NCBI RefSeq assembly: GCF_910589745.1
Contig: NZ_OU342399.1
Coordinates: 124,001-188,000, forward strand
Origin: Candidatus Arcticimaribacter forsetii
GTDB taxonomy: Bacteria; Bacteroidota; Bacteroidia; Flavobacteriales; Flavobacteriaceae
DNA length: 64,000 bases
Reading direction: 5' to 3'
Shown here: positions 35,526 to 44,861 of the stretch, piece by piece
Numbering within the stretch: the stretch's first letter is position 1
How the letters are laid out: every line of letters begins with the position of its first letter
The notes under the pieces: model-generated
What the model saw: only the letters and a program-made list of their open reading frames with translations
Told to the model about the DNA's origin: nothing
The model's database searches: none
Position numbers and translations under genes: made by a program

Positions 35526-36301
35526 AACATTTTGGTTGAGATAAGGGGAGTGTATTTAGGGCGCACTGCCTTTGTTTTTGTTGTTTTAATCGGGATTATT
35601 TCGTTGTCAAGCCCGTGTTCTTTCAATATTTGTACCGCTAGGTCGAACCAAGACATGATTTTTTCATCCGAAAAATGATAAATTCCTTTTTCTGGTTCCT
35701 TATCTATAATTTTTAAAATAAAGTTCGCTAAGTTTTCCGCATCTGTTGGTGTTCCTTTTTGATCATTAACTACGGTTAGTGAATCTCCTTTTTTCGCTTT
35801 TGTTAATATAGAGCTATAAAAGCTTGCACTTGTTTTTTTGCTATATAACCAAGAGGTTCTTATGATGTAAAATGAATTGGAGTTTTGTAGAATTTGTAAT
35901 TCGCCAAGTAATTTGCTTTTACCGTATTGGTTTAAAGGTGCGGTTGGGTCGGATTCGATGTATGGGGTTTTTTTCAAACCGTCGAAAACATAATCTGTTG
36001 AGATGTGTATGAGGATTGTTTGATTTAAATTACAAGCAATCACAAGGTTTTGTACCCCTTCCACGTTAACTTGATTGGATTCATCTATTTCACTTTCTGC
36101 ACCCTCAACATTAGTATATGCTGCGCAATTGACACAAAAATCGAATTTTTTATTTGCAAAAAAAGTTGAAATAGAATTTATGTCGGTAATATCAACTTTC
36201 TCTTTTGTCGTAAAAACCCATTGATAATTGGTGTTTAAACTTAAATTCTTGAGTGTTAAGCCCAATTGTCCGCTCGCCCCAGTAACTAATATTTTATTCA
36301 C
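35522..36301 (-). CDS. rfbD: dTDP-4-dehydrorhamnose reductase
   Basis: The 259-residue short-chain reductase makes dTDP-L-rhamnose in the last step. It has GASGQLG for NADPH binding, NCAAYTNVEGAE, STDYVFDG and the catalytic YGKSK. Shorter than the usual 285-300 residues, mainly at the C-terminus. The start is GTG at 36301, overlapping the rfbC stop by 8 bp; ILVTGASG follows within three residues, so no downstream start fits. Confidence 0.93.
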   Translation of the reverse strand: MNKILVTGASGQLGLTLKNLSLNTNYQWVFTTKEKVDITDINSISTFFANKKFDFCVNCAAYTNVEGAESEIDESNQVNVEGVQNLVIACNLNQTILIHISTDYVFDGLKKTPYIESDPTAPLNQYGKSKLLGELQILQNSNSFYIIRTSWLYSKKTSASFYSSILTKAKKGDSLTVVNDQKGTPTDAENLANFILKIIDKEPEKGIYHFSDEKIMSWFDLAVQILKEHGLDNEIIPIKTTKTKAVRPKYTPLISTKMF

Positions 36302-36842
36302 AATCCAACTTTTTAAAGGTTGGCCATAAAAGATCTTTTTGACTTAAAACCTGATCCTTTTCTGGTATCTGCCAGTCAATTCCTAAGTCTGTATCATTAA
36401 ATAAAATGCCCGCTTCAGCTTCAGGATTATAATATGCATCCGTTTTATAAAACAGAACCACTTGTTTACTTAGAGCTGCATATCCGTGAGCACAGCCTTT
36501 TGGAACAAACAATTGTTCTTTGTTTTCTTGGCTTAATAAACGTGTTACTACTTTTCCATAACTGCTGCTGTTTTTTCTAATATCTATAACAACATCTAAA
36601 ATAGTGCCCTGAAGAGCTCTAACTAGTTTTGCTTGAGCAGCTGGTCCTTTTTGAAAATGTAATCCTCGAATTACGCCAAAACTTGAGAAGGCTTCATTGT
36701 CTTGTATTGGATTAAATGAAATGTTGGTCAGCTTTTGGAAGCGTTTTTGATGAAAGCTTTCAAAGAAATAACCACGCTCATCCTTGAATACTTTTGGTAT
36801 AACAACCCAGCAATCTGCAATTTCTGTTTTAATTAGTTCCAT
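36294..36842 (-). CDS. rfbC: dTDP-4-dehydrorhamnose 3,5-epimerase
   Basis: The 182-residue cupin epimerase has the catalytic His in GLHFQKGPAAQAKLVRALQG and the conserved FVPKGCAHGYAALS. It acts between RfbB and RfbD. It lies 4 bp after rfbA and overlaps rfbD. Confidence 0.97.
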   Translation of the reverse strand: MELIKTEIADCWVVIPKVFKDERGYFFESFHQKRFQKLTNISFNPIQDNEAFSSFGVIRGLHFQKGPAAQAKLVRALQGTILDVVIDIRKNSSSYGKVVTRLLSQENKEQLFVPKGCAHGYAALSKQVVLFYKTDAYYNPEAEAGILFNDTDLGIDWQIPEKDQVLSQKDLLWPTFKKLDCE

Positions 36843-36846
36843 TTTT

Positions 36847-37704
36847 TTAAATCAACGATTTTAAAAAAGTTCCATAAACTGTTTTTTCGAGCTCAGTTGC
36901 TAATTCACTTAATTGCTCCTTATCAATTGCTCCAGACTTATAGGCAGCAGCTTCAATTGATCCAATAAGAATTCCTTGTCTAGACTGAATTACCTGAACA
37001 AACTGACTTGCATCCATTAACGATTGAACTGTTCCAGTATCTAACCAAGCGATCGCTGGATCTAAAACCTCAACATGAAGTCTTTGTTCGTTCATATAGA
37101 GTTGATTCAAATCTGTTATTTCTAATTCTCCCCTTTTGCTTGGTTTTAATTGTTTGGCTTTGTCTACTACGGTTTCGTCATAAAAATAAATGCCTGGTAC
37201 TGCATAAGATGATTTTGGGTTTTTAGGCTTTTCTTCAATCTCAACAGCCTTTTGGTTTTCATCAAACAACACAATCCCATAGCGCTCAGGGTCTGTTACT
37301 TTACTTGCAAAAATCATCCCTCCATCTGTTGAAGAGTATTTCTTTAGTTGTTGAATAAAGTTCGTTCCATAAAACAAATTATCTCCTAAAATAAGAGCAA
37401 CCGGGTCGTTTTGAATAAATTTTTCTCCTAGAATAAAAGCTTGAGCAATTCCATTCGCTTCTGGTTGTGAAACATAACTAAATTTACATCCTACCCTTGA
37501 ACCATCTCCCAATAGGTTTTTAAATAATGTAAGGTCTTCTGGAGTCGTAATTATAAGAATTTCATGAATACCTGCCTCTATGAGTGTTGCCAACGGATAA
37601 TATATCATTGGCTTATCGTATATCGGCATGAGTTGTTTACTAACAGATTGTGTTAGCGGATATAATCGTGTTCCCTTTCCTCCTGCTAAAATTATGCCTT
37701 TCAT
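36847..37704 (-). CDS. rfbA: Glucose-1-phosphate thymidylyltransferase
   Basis: The 285-residue enzyme makes dTDP-glucose. It has GGKGTRLYPLTQSVSKQLMP at the nucleotide site, LILGDNLFYG, and EEKPKNPKSSYAVPGIYFYD. Its ATG overlaps the rfbB stop as ATGA. No left-handed helix domain is attached, as expected for RfbA. Confidence 0.98.
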   Translation of the reverse strand: MKGIILAGGKGTRLYPLTQSVSKQLMPIYDKPMIYYPLATLIEAGIHEILIITTPEDLTLFKNLLGDGSRVGCKFSYVSQPEANGIAQAFILGEKFIQNDPVALILGDNLFYGTNFIQQLKKYSSTDGGMIFASKVTDPERYGIVLFDENQKAVEIEEKPKNPKSSYAVPGIYFYDETVVDKAKQLKPSKRGELEITDLNQLYMNEQRLHVEVLDPAIAWLDTGTVQSLMDASQFVQVIQSRQGILIGSIEAAAYKSGAIDKEQLSELATELEKTVYGTFLKSLI

Positions 37705-38726
37705 AGAGTTTTTATTGATCTAAGGTAGTGTAAAACGGTTGTTTCAAGAGCGTCTTCAAAAGAAGTTTTTGCCAACCAACCTAGTTCTTTTTTAATTTTT
37801 GAAGCGTCTACTGCGTATCTGAAATCATGTCCTGGCCTGTCTTTTACGTGTGTGATTAGTTCAAAATAAGATTTACCATTGAGTCTAGGCTTCTGTTTAT
37901 CTAAAATCTTAATTACAGCGGTACAAATCTCTAAATTAGTTTTTTCGTTATCTCCACCTACTATATATACTTCTCCCAAAGTTCCTTTTTCAAAAACAGT
38001 TTGAATCGCTTTGCAATGATCCGTTACAAAAAGCCAATCTCTTATGTTTTTCCCTGTTCCATAAATAGGGATGGGGTCTTCTTGAATAGCTTTTCGAATG
38101 ATGGTTGGAATTAATTTTTCGGAATGCTGGAAGGGTCCAAAGTTGTTGGAACAGTTAGTTGTAACAACCGGTAAGCCATAAGTGTGGTAATAACTTCTTA
38201 CTAAATGGTCTGATGAAGCTTTTGAAGCGCTGTATGGGCTATTTGGGGCGAAAGCAGTTTTTTCCGTAAAAAAACCTTTCTCGCCTAAAGCTCCATAAAC
38301 TTCATCTGTTGAAATATGATGAAAACGAGCCTTTTTATATTCACTTTTCATGTCTTGATTTTCATCTAACCATGTTTTGCGAGCAGCTTCTAATAACTGA
38401 AATGTTCCCATTATATTAGTTTCAACAAAAGATTGGGGTCCGTTAATAGAATTGTCTACATGAGATTCTGCTGCAAAATGAACAACTCCTTGTATCTTGT
38501 TTTTTGTGAAAATTTCTAATAGCAACCCTCCATCACAAATATCTCCTTTTATGAAATTGATGTTTGAATTTTCCTTCCAACGATATAAAGCTTTTAAATC
38601 AGCAGCATAGGTAATTTTGTCTAATACGAATATGTTTTGACTCGGATTTTGAACCCGTAGGCAGTCTATATAATTTGAGCCAATAAACCCTAATCCTCCT
38701 GTGATTAAAATGCTATTCGTTTTCAT
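37701..38726 (-). CDS. rfbB: dTDP-glucose 4,6-dehydratase
   Basis: The 341-residue extended short-chain dehydrogenase has GGLGFIGSNY for NAD, HFAAESHVDNS, STDEVYG with the catalytic Asp-Glu pair and the YSASKASSDH tyrosine-lysine motif. It begins immediately after the GH3-family stop with no gap. Confidence 0.98.
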   Translation of the reverse strand: MKTNSILITGGLGFIGSNYIDCLRVQNPSQNIFVLDKITYAADLKALYRWKENSNINFIKGDICDGGLLLEIFTKNKIQGVVHFAAESHVDNSINGPQSFVETNIMGTFQLLEAARKTWLDENQDMKSEYKKARFHHISTDEVYGALGEKGFFTEKTAFAPNSPYSASKASSDHLVRSYYHTYGLPVVTTNCSNNFGPFQHSEKLIPTIIRKAIQEDPIPIYGTGKNIRDWLFVTDHCKAIQTVFEKGTLGEVYIVGGDNEKTNLEICTAVIKILDKQKPRLNGKSYFELITHVKDRPGHDFRYAVDASKIKKELGWLAKTSFEDALETTVLHYLRSIKTL

Positions 38727-40211
38727 TTATTTGGCTCTTATTAATGCATCTGCTATTTTTCGGTCGTTTGCTAGCCTTGGGACTTTATTTTGTCCTCCTA
38801 ATTTTCCAATTCCTTTCATATAGGCTTCAAAACCTTTTCTTTCGATTGGCTTTATTACCAATTTTCTTAATATGTTTCCTTGGATTAAATCCTGGTAATA
38901 TACATTTTGCTTTTCCATTTCAGAATCCAATCTTATTTCAAAAGCTTCTATGTCATCTGGAGCTTTATCAAACTCAATACACCATTCATGATATGGTAAT
39001 CCTTTTTCAGGTTTAACCTGAGGTGCTACTGTAAACTCTCGAACTCTAATTGAAGTGCCCTCCGTTGCGTTTTTTAGGGCTGTTTCAACTTCTTTACCGA
39101 TTACGTGTTCCCCAAAGGCTGATATAAAATGTTTTATTCTACCTGTAACCACCAGTCGGTATGGTGCTGTTGAAACAAATTTTACTGTATCTCCAATGTT
39201 GTATCCCCAAAGACCAGCGCTTGTAGATAAAATTAATGCATAATTTACTCCTAGCTCCACTTCACCAATAGTATGTCTTTTGGGGTTTTCTTGCTGAATT
39301 TCATCTACTCGAATAAATTCATAAAAAATATCATTATTAAGTAGCAATAAAAGTCCTTCCTGATTTGGAACATCTTGATACGCAAAAAACCCTTCAGATG
39401 CTGGGAAAAGCTCTATAGAATCTACCGTTCGTCCGATAAGATTTTTAAAAACACTTTTGTAAGGTTCAAAATTAACACCCCCATAAACAAATAAAGAAAA
39501 GTTTTTAAAAACATCTCCTACGTCTTTATTTGTTTTGTTCTTTATTTTTTCGAAGTACATCTGAACCCAAGATGGTATTCCTGCTATAAGTGTCATTTTT
39601 TCGGGTAATGTTTCTTCTACTATTGCATTAACTTTTTCTTCCCAATCCTCAATACAGTTTGTTTCCCAACTTGGCATTCTAGATTTTCTAAGATAAGAAG
39701 GAACGTAATGAGCAACAATTCCTGATAGACGACCTAATGAAATTCCGTTTTTTTGATCGAGTTCCGGACTTCCTTGAATAAATATTTGCTTTCCAAGAAC
39801 AAAATCTGCCTTTCCCGTATAATTGATATAGGTAAGTAGTGCGTCTAGAGCTGCGTTTATATGGGTAGGCATTGATTCTTTTGTTATCGGAATATACTTT
39901 GCTCCAGAAGTTGTTCCGCTTGTTTTTGAAAAATAAATGGGCTTCCCTGGCCAAAGAATATCTTCTTCTCCCTCCACTGTTTTTTCTATATAAGATCTTA
40001 ATCCCTCATAATCTCGTACTGGGACGTTTTTTGCAAAATCAGAAGGGTTTTTGATTTCTTGAAATTTATGATCGGCGCCGAAAAGAGTTTTGGAGCCAGA
40101 CTTAATTAATTTTTGAAATGTTTTCTGCTGGGCTTCTACTGGGTTGTTCACCCATTTTTTATTTCTATTTACTCTTATTCGAGCAAAAAGTTTGGCTAAC
40201 GTTTTTTTCAT
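38727..40211 (-). CDS. GH3-family acyl-adenylate/amido synthetase-like protein
   Basis: The 494-residue protein belongs to the GH3 superfamily, known in plants as enzymes that adenylate acids such as auxin and join them to amino acids. Visible motifs are IYFSKTSGTTSGAKYIPIT (ATP-binding P-loop-like, about residues 92-110), LFPASEGFFAYQ and the LVVTGRIKHFISAFGEHV hinge region. Bacterial members are common in Bacteroidota; their substrate is unknown. It is locked between an M23 peptidase gene (7 bp) and rfbB (0 bp), suggesting an envelope role. Confidence 0.85.
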   Translation of the reverse strand: MKKTLAKLFARIRVNRNKKWVNNPVEAQQKTFQKLIKSGSKTLFGADHKFQEIKNPSDFAKNVPVRDYEGLRSYIEKTVEGEEDILWPGKPIYFSKTSGTTSGAKYIPITKESMPTHINAALDALLTYINYTGKADFVLGKQIFIQGSPELDQKNGISLGRLSGIVAHYVPSYLRKSRMPSWETNCIEDWEEKVNAIVEETLPEKMTLIAGIPSWVQMYFEKIKNKTNKDVGDVFKNFSLFVYGGVNFEPYKSVFKNLIGRTVDSIELFPASEGFFAYQDVPNQEGLLLLLNNDIFYEFIRVDEIQQENPKRHTIGEVELGVNYALILSTSAGLWGYNIGDTVKFVSTAPYRLVVTGRIKHFISAFGEHVIGKEVETALKNATEGTSIRVREFTVAPQVKPEKGLPYHEWCIEFDKAPDDIEAFEIRLDSEMEKQNVYYQDLIQGNILRKLVIKPIERKGFEAYMKGIGKLGGQNKVPRLANDRKIADALIRAK

Positions 40212-40218
40212 TTATAGG

Positions 40219-41094
40219 TTATCTATTTGAAAAGTCAATAAAATTTTCGGGGTTCATAGGATATCCATCGCTCCACAATTCAAAGTGTAAATGCCATCCT
40301 GTAGTAAGTTCTCCTGTGTTTCCTGCACTAGCAATAACTTCTCCAACCGACACAAAATCTCCTTGTTGTTTATTTAAAGAAGCGTTGTGCTTATAGGCCG
40401 ATATTAATCCGTAAGGATGTTCTATGATAATTACATATCCGGTCCCTGACGTCCATTCGGAAAAAATAACAGTCCCTTCTGCAACAGACTTAATTGGAGC
40501 GTTTTCTTTTAAAACAACATCAACAGCATAATGCTTATTAGCAGGATCATATTTTTGAGATAAATCTCCTAGTGCAGGAGGAAATAAAACAAAATCAACT
40601 TTACTTTTGGAGTTGGATTGTAAATTATATTTATCTTCTTGGTCTACAATTGCTTTCAATAAGGAATCTTCAATGCTTTTGGAGACAATTGTTTTACTCC
40701 TTCGAGAAAGGCTGTCTATCATTATTTTACTTTCCTTAAATTCTTCGGGCTTTATATCTCCAACTAAAACTCTTTGGATGGAGTTTAAATATTGAATGGA
40801 CTGATTATATGCATTGCTCAGGGAGTCTAGTTTGATAGCGTTTTCTGCTGCTTGAGTTTTCATAGCTGTTGAAGAATATCCAGGTATGAACTCCTTCAGG
40901 GGTGTTGAGGCAATAATTAAAGCAGTCCCGGAAACAAAAAATGAAATTAATAAAATTGAAATAATCAATACATTCAGTCGTGTTAACCTGAAGTAAATTT
41001 GTTCCTCGTAGGTTTCCTCGTTCAGTACCACTAAACGATACTTGTTTAGAAGTTTTTCTTTAAATTTCCCTCTTTTTTTTATTGGTTCTGCCAT
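40219..41094 (-). CDS. M23-family metallopeptidase, membrane-anchored
   Basis: The 291-residue protein has one membrane segment (LNVLIISILLISFFVSGTALI, about residues 40-60), a coiled-coil region and a C-terminal LytM domain. The zinc ligands are present: KHYAVDV (HxxxD), AYKHN and WHLHFEL (HxH). It probably cleaves peptidoglycan stem peptides in the periplasm. It contrasts with the inactive EnvC-like protein at 15 kb. First gene of a seven-gene unit with GH3, rfbBACD and GT2; a TATATTTG box lies 8 nt upstream of the ATG. Confidence 0.92.
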   Translation of the reverse strand: MAEPIKKRGKFKEKLLNKYRLVVLNEETYEEQIYFRLTRLNVLIISILLISFFVSGTALIIASTPLKEFIPGYSSTAMKTQAAENAIKLDSLSNAYNQSIQYLNSIQRVLVGDIKPEEFKESKIMIDSLSRRSKTIVSKSIEDSLLKAIVDQEDKYNLQSNSKSKVDFVLFPPALGDLSQKYDPANKHYAVDVVLKENAPIKSVAEGTVIFSEWTSGTGYVIIIEHPYGLISAYKHNASLNKQQGDFVSVGEVIASAGNTGELTTGWHLHFELWSDGYPMNPENFIDFSNR

Positions 41095-41102
41095 GATTAA
41101 TA

Positions 41103-41110
41103 CAAATATA
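41103..41110 (-). promoter_or_regulatory. -7 promoter box TATATTTG of the M23-GH3-rfb unit
   Basis: Exact TAnnTTTG match on the reverse strand, 8 nt before the M23 ATG. It faces the tatA box, 67 bp away on the other strand. Confidence 0.65.
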
Positions 41111-41177
41111 AAGAAACCCTTGATTAAAAATTAGTGCTTTCCCTTTACAAAATATCGATTCGAACTAATAATTATTT

Positions 41178-41185
41178 TACATTTG
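41178..41185 (+). promoter_or_regulatory. -7 promoter box TACATTTG of tatA
   Basis: Exact TAnnTTTG match ending 15 nt before the tatA ATG at 41201. Confidence 0.65.
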
Positions 41186-41200
41186 TGTAAAATCAATGTT

Positions 41201-41398
41201 ATGACAAGCTTATTAGTTTTTTTAGGAATGATTGGAGGACCTCAAATAATCATGATTGTAGTGGTAGTTTTACTTCTTTTCGGTGGTAAAAAAATCCCAG
41301 AATTAATGCGTGGTTTAGGAAGCGGAATTAAAGAATTCAAAAACGCAACGAAAGAAGAAGAGAAAGAATCGACTAAAATTGACAGTAAAAAAGATTAA
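41201..41398 (+). CDS. tatA: Twin-arginine translocase subunit TatA/TatE
   Basis: The 65-residue protein has an N-terminal membrane helix ([20 protein letters not shown]), the FGGKKIPEL hinge and an amphipathic helix ([14 protein letters not shown]), then a charged tail. TatA multimers form the pore for folded proteins. The start is ATG at 41201; a TTG six codons upstream lies inside the promoter box. No tatC is present here. Its stop overlaps the convergent DUF4837 gene by 4 bp. Confidence 0.93.
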   Translation: MTSLLVFLGMIGGPQIIMIVVVVLLLFGGKKIPELMRGLGSGIKEFKNATKEEEKESTKIDSKKD

Positions 41399-42369
41399 TT
41401 TACCTTTTTATCTATTTGTTTGAAAGACGTTAAAATAGTGTTCAATTCGAACATATAATCTCTCTTACTTATTGTTGGTGCAAATGCAAACCCTTCAATA
41501 ATAATCCATCGGCTATTCTTTTCGTCCTTTATTTTATAATTAACGAAAGGACCTGCCATAAAATCTTTCTTTACTTCCCACATACCCTTAGTTAAATAAG
41601 CTTCTTGTTCGTTTAATTTTGTTTTGTACAAATACGGCAAATAAGCCTCTTCGGTTATCATATAACCCCCCTTTAGTCTTCCTGGAATATAGATTTTTCC
41701 TATGGAGTCTCTCATTTTTTTAATTTGATCGAGTGGGTTTTTTGACACCCCGTTTAAGGGTAAGGTATACGCTACAATATTTAAATGCCCCTTTTGAACT
41801 GGTTTTCTAATCCAAATAAAATTAGTGGTATCCTTAAGGGTTTTATATGCAGAAGGGTAATTCATGCTGATGTTGAAACGTTTTTCAAGTGTTCCTTCAT
41901 TAGCCATTGATTTCTTTATTCTTCTTAGTTTTTCTTTTCGTTCATTTTCTTCGAACAATCCTATTATTAACTGTGCATTTTCTTTTACATATTCAGAAAG
42001 TACCTCCTGATCTTCTCCTTTAAAAAAACCAACTATCTGTGGTTTTGCAAATTGATTTTGTCTTAATTCAAATGAAGATAAACTATCTTTTTTAAACCAA
42101 AGTATGTTTCGACTATTTCTAAAAAACCCTTCAAATGAAGTGGGATGTAGATGTCTTAATGAAAAACGGGGCTCGTCTATTGGCAACCCTTCGTAAATAG
42201 AGGCTATTTCATTTCTAACCGTTTCTCCTAGTTCTCCGTTCCATTCTTCGTCGTTCATTACCACGGTAACATGGTTTAAATTTCCATTTGAAGCAGTAAC
42301 GTAACTTTGCTCCTTCTTTGAAGAGCATGCTGATAAAAGAAGGGCAAATAATACAGCTATTTTATTCAT
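41395..42369 (-). CDS. DUF4837-family lipoprotein
   Basis: The 324-residue lipoprotein has signal peptide [17 protein letters not shown] (Cys15). It includes [20 protein letters not shown] near the N-terminus and a C-terminal [26 protein letters not shown]-like stretch; the pattern matches the DUF4837 family of Bacteroidota. Function is unknown. Start is ATG at 42369; a 13-residue extension would hide the signal peptide. It lies 66 bp downstream of pgk on the same strand. Confidence 0.8.
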   Translation of the reverse strand: MNKIAVLFALLLSACSSKKEQSYVTASNGNLNHVTVVMNDEEWNGELGETVRNEIASIYEGLPIDEPRFSLRHLHPTSFEGFFRNSRNILWFKKDSLSSFELRQNQFAKPQIVGFFKGEDQEVLSEYVKENAQLIIGLFEENERKEKLRRIKKSMANEGTLEKRFNISMNYPSAYKTLKDTTNFIWIRKPVQKGHLNIVAYTLPLNGVSKNPLDQIKKMRDSIGKIYIPGRLKGGYMITEEAYLPYLYKTKLNEQEAYLTKGMWEVKKDFMAGPFVNYKIKDEKNSRWIIIEGFAFAPTISKRDYMFELNTILTSFKQIDKKVN

Positions 42370-42435
42370 ATGAACGGTATTTAGATTGTTTTTGGAAAAC
42401 ATCAACAATAATCAATCCAAAGTAATAAGAATCTC

Positions 42436-43623
42436 TTAATTTACTAAAGCGGCAATGCCTGGAAGATCTTTTCCTTCTAAACTTTCTAGCATTGCTCCAC
42501 CCCCAGTAGAAACATAACTTACGCGATCTTCAAATCCAAATTGTTTAACCGCTGCAACAGAATCTCCTCCACCTACTAATGAAAAAGAGCCTTTTGCTGT
42601 GCTTTTTGCAATTGCTTCGCCAAGTGCGATAGTACCCTTCGAAAAATTCTCGAATTCGAAAACACCAACTGGCCCGTTCCATAAAATTGTTTTAGACTCT
42701 TCTATAACCTTCCCAAATTTTATTATACTTTCTGGTCCAGAATCTAATCCCATCCACTGATCTGGAATAGACCCTACAGGAGTAATTTGACTTTCTGCAT
42801 CGTTAGCAAAATCATTTGTACAAACAACATCTACAGGCAGATGAATTTTTACATTCTTTGCTGCGGCTTGTTCAACTAAATCTCTAGTATATTGTAAATA
42901 GTCGTCTTCACAAAGAGAATCTCCAATAGAACCTCCTTGGGCTTTGATAAACGTATACGCCATACCTCCACCAATAATTAAATGATCAATTTTATCAAGT
43001 ATGTTTTCAATAATTGTAATTTTTGAAGAAACTTTTGCACCGCCTAAGATTGCTAGTACTGGTTTCTCTCCAGTATTCATTACTTGTTCAATTGCTAGAA
43101 CTTCCTTTTCTAATAATTTACCAAAAGCTTTTTTACCTTCAAAGAAAGAAGCAATAATTGCAGTTGATGCATGTGCTCTATGAGCTGTTCCAAAAGCATC
43201 ATTTACATAAACAGAACCTAAGTTTGATAATTGTTTTGCAAAAGCCTCATCCCCTGATGTTTCTTCTTTATAAAAACGAAGATTTTCTAATAGAAGAACT
43301 TGACCGTTTTGTAAATTATTAGCAAGAACTTGTGTTTCCGAACCAACACAGTCTTCAGCAAAAAGAACTGGTGCTTCAAGTATATCTGAAACCGTTTTTT
43401 GAATATGTTTAAGGGAGTATTTTTCTTCTTTTCCTTCCGGTCTACCTAGGTGTGACATTAAAATGCAAGAGCCTCCGTTAGATAGAATGTAGTCAACTGT
43501 TGGTTTAGCTGCTCTAATTCTTGTGTCATCCGTTACATTTCCGTCAGCATCTAAAGGGACATTGAAATCTACTCTAACAATAACTTTTTCATTGTTTAAA
43601 GATAATTTGTCTAAAGTCTTCAT
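42436..43623 (-). CDS. pgk: Phosphoglycerate kinase
   Basis: The 395-residue glycolytic enzyme transfers phosphate from 1,3-bisphosphoglycerate to ADP. It has RVDFNVPLD, LMSHLGRPEG, LLLENLRFYKEE, VLAILGGAKVSSK, WNGPVGVFEFENF and the C-terminal GGGDSVAAV. All substrate-binding motifs are in place. A TACTTTTG box lies 16 nt upstream. Confidence 0.99.
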   Translation of the reverse strand: MKTLDKLSLNNEKVIVRVDFNVPLDADGNVTDDTRIRAAKPTVDYILSNGGSCILMSHLGRPEGKEEKYSLKHIQKTVSDILEAPVLFAEDCVGSETQVLANNLQNGQVLLLENLRFYKEETSGDEAFAKQLSNLGSVYVNDAFGTAHRAHASTAIIASFFEGKKAFGKLLEKEVLAIEQVMNTGEKPVLAILGGAKVSSKITIIENILDKIDHLIIGGGMAYTFIKAQGGSIGDSLCEDDYLQYTRDLVEQAAAKNVKIHLPVDVVCTNDFANDAESQITPVGSIPDQWMGLDSGPESIIKFGKVIEESKTILWNGPVGVFEFENFSKGTIALGEAIAKSTAKGSFSLVGGGDSVAAVKQFGFEDRVSYVSTGGGAMLESLEGKDLPGIAALVN

Positions 43624-43639
43624 ATTTAAAAAATTTCCC

Positions 43640-43647
43640 CAAAAGTA
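43640..43647 (-). promoter_or_regulatory. -7 promoter box TACTTTTG of pgk
   Basis: Exact TAnnTTTG match on the reverse strand, 16 nt before the pgk ATG. Confidence 0.65.
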
Positions 43648-43707
43648 AAGAATAAAACTAAACCAAGACCAACATTGATGTAAAGCTTTGAAAATTTAAA
43701 ATTAAGT

Positions 43708-43715
43708 TATCTTTG
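43708..43715 (+). promoter_or_regulatory. -7 promoter box TATCTTTG of holB
   Basis: Exact TAnnTTTG match that ends 3 nt before the ATG at 43719, implying a leaderless or nearly leaderless message. Confidence 0.6.
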
Positions 43716-43718
43716 AAA

Positions 43719-44861
43719 ATGTTTGTAAATCAAATTCTAGGTCAGGAAACCTTAAAGAAACAAGTTCTAAACGACATAAAAGAGGGCTATGTTCCTCATA
43801 GTCAATGTTTTATAGACGATTCGGGGCGTGGTGGTCTAGCATTAGCTGTAGCATTTGCAATAGAAATGTTATGGGACGAAAACCACATTAACACTAAAAT
43901 ATCTGAAGGGAAAAGTATTTCTTATTTTATAGAACACCCTGATTTGCACTTTATTTATCCTGTTGCAACTTCAGCATCAGTAAATAGTAAGCCAAAATGT
44001 GATGACTACATTCAGCCTTGGAGAGATTTTGTTTCAAATACTTCTTATGGAAGTTCAAATGATTGGATGTTGTCGATTGGTTCTGAAAACAAACAAGGAA
44101 ATATTAGTGTAGATGAGATTGATTTGTTGTTTAAAAAATTAAATTTAAAGTCTTTCTCTGGGGGTCCAAAAGTTTGTATTCTCTGGGGTGTAGATAAGTT
44201 AAATGTTCAATCCGGAAATAAACTTTTAAAATTAATAGAAGAGCCTCCAACCAATACTTATTTTGTTTTTGTAGCTGAGTCAGAATTAGACTTATTACCT
44301 ACAATAAAATCTCGTTGCCAATTATCCTTTCTAAAGCCTATCAATTCCTCAATTATTAAATCTGAATTAATAAATAAAGGCTGTGAAAGTAACTTAGCGG
44401 AATTCTATGCTTCAAATTCTGAGGGTAGTCTAGGAAAAGCTTTGGAATCATTCCAAAATATAGAACAACTAAGAGGACATGAACAGCTTTTTATTCAGTG
44501 CCTTCGTGGTGCTTTCAAAGCAAGTGGTAATAAAAGTGTTGTAATAGATTTAATGTCCTGGGCTACTATTGTAGGAGCGCTTGGAAGAACATTGCAAAAA
44601 GAATTCTTGTTATATAGTTTAAATTTTATTCGTCAAGCTTTATTAGTTTCTTTCAAAACTAATTCACTGGTAAAATTCCAATCATTAACCAACTTTGACA
44701 TTAACAAATTTGCTCCATTTGTTCATAGCGGTAATGCAGTAGAAATGATCCGCCTTTTAGAAGAAACCTGTTATGCTGTCGATAGAAATGCTAATGGAAA
44801 AATTCTGTTTTCAGATTTTGCTTTAAAAATGACTCGCATTCTAAACAAAAAAGAATCTTAA
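43719..44861 (+). CDS. holB: DNA polymerase III subunit delta'
   Basis: The 380-residue clamp-loader subunit starts MFVNQILGQETLKKQVLNDI and has the AAA+ features LKLIEEPPTNTYFVFVAES and PTIKSRCQ(L), with an SRC sensor/arginine-finger motif. The usual P-loop is degenerate, as expected for delta'. ATG at 43719 is preferred to the TTG two codons up that sits in the promoter. Its stop overlaps the convergent methyltransferase stop by 4 bp. Confidence 0.9.
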   Translation: MFVNQILGQETLKKQVLNDIKEGYVPHSQCFIDDSGRGGLALAVAFAIEMLWDENHINTKISEGKSISYFIEHPDLHFIYPVATSASVNSKPKCDDYIQPWRDFVSNTSYGSSNDWMLSIGSENKQGNISVDEIDLLFKKLNLKSFSGGPKVCILWGVDKLNVQSGNKLLKLIEEPPTNTYFVFVAESELDLLPTIKSRCQLSFLKPINSSIIKSELINKGCESNLAEFYASNSEGSLGKALESFQNIEQLRGHEQLFIQCLRGAFKASGNKSVVIDLMSWATIVGALGRTLQKEFLLYSLNFIRQALLVSFKTNSLVKFQSLTNFDINKFAPFVHSGNAVEMIRLLEETCYAVDRNANGKILFSDFALKMTRILNKKES

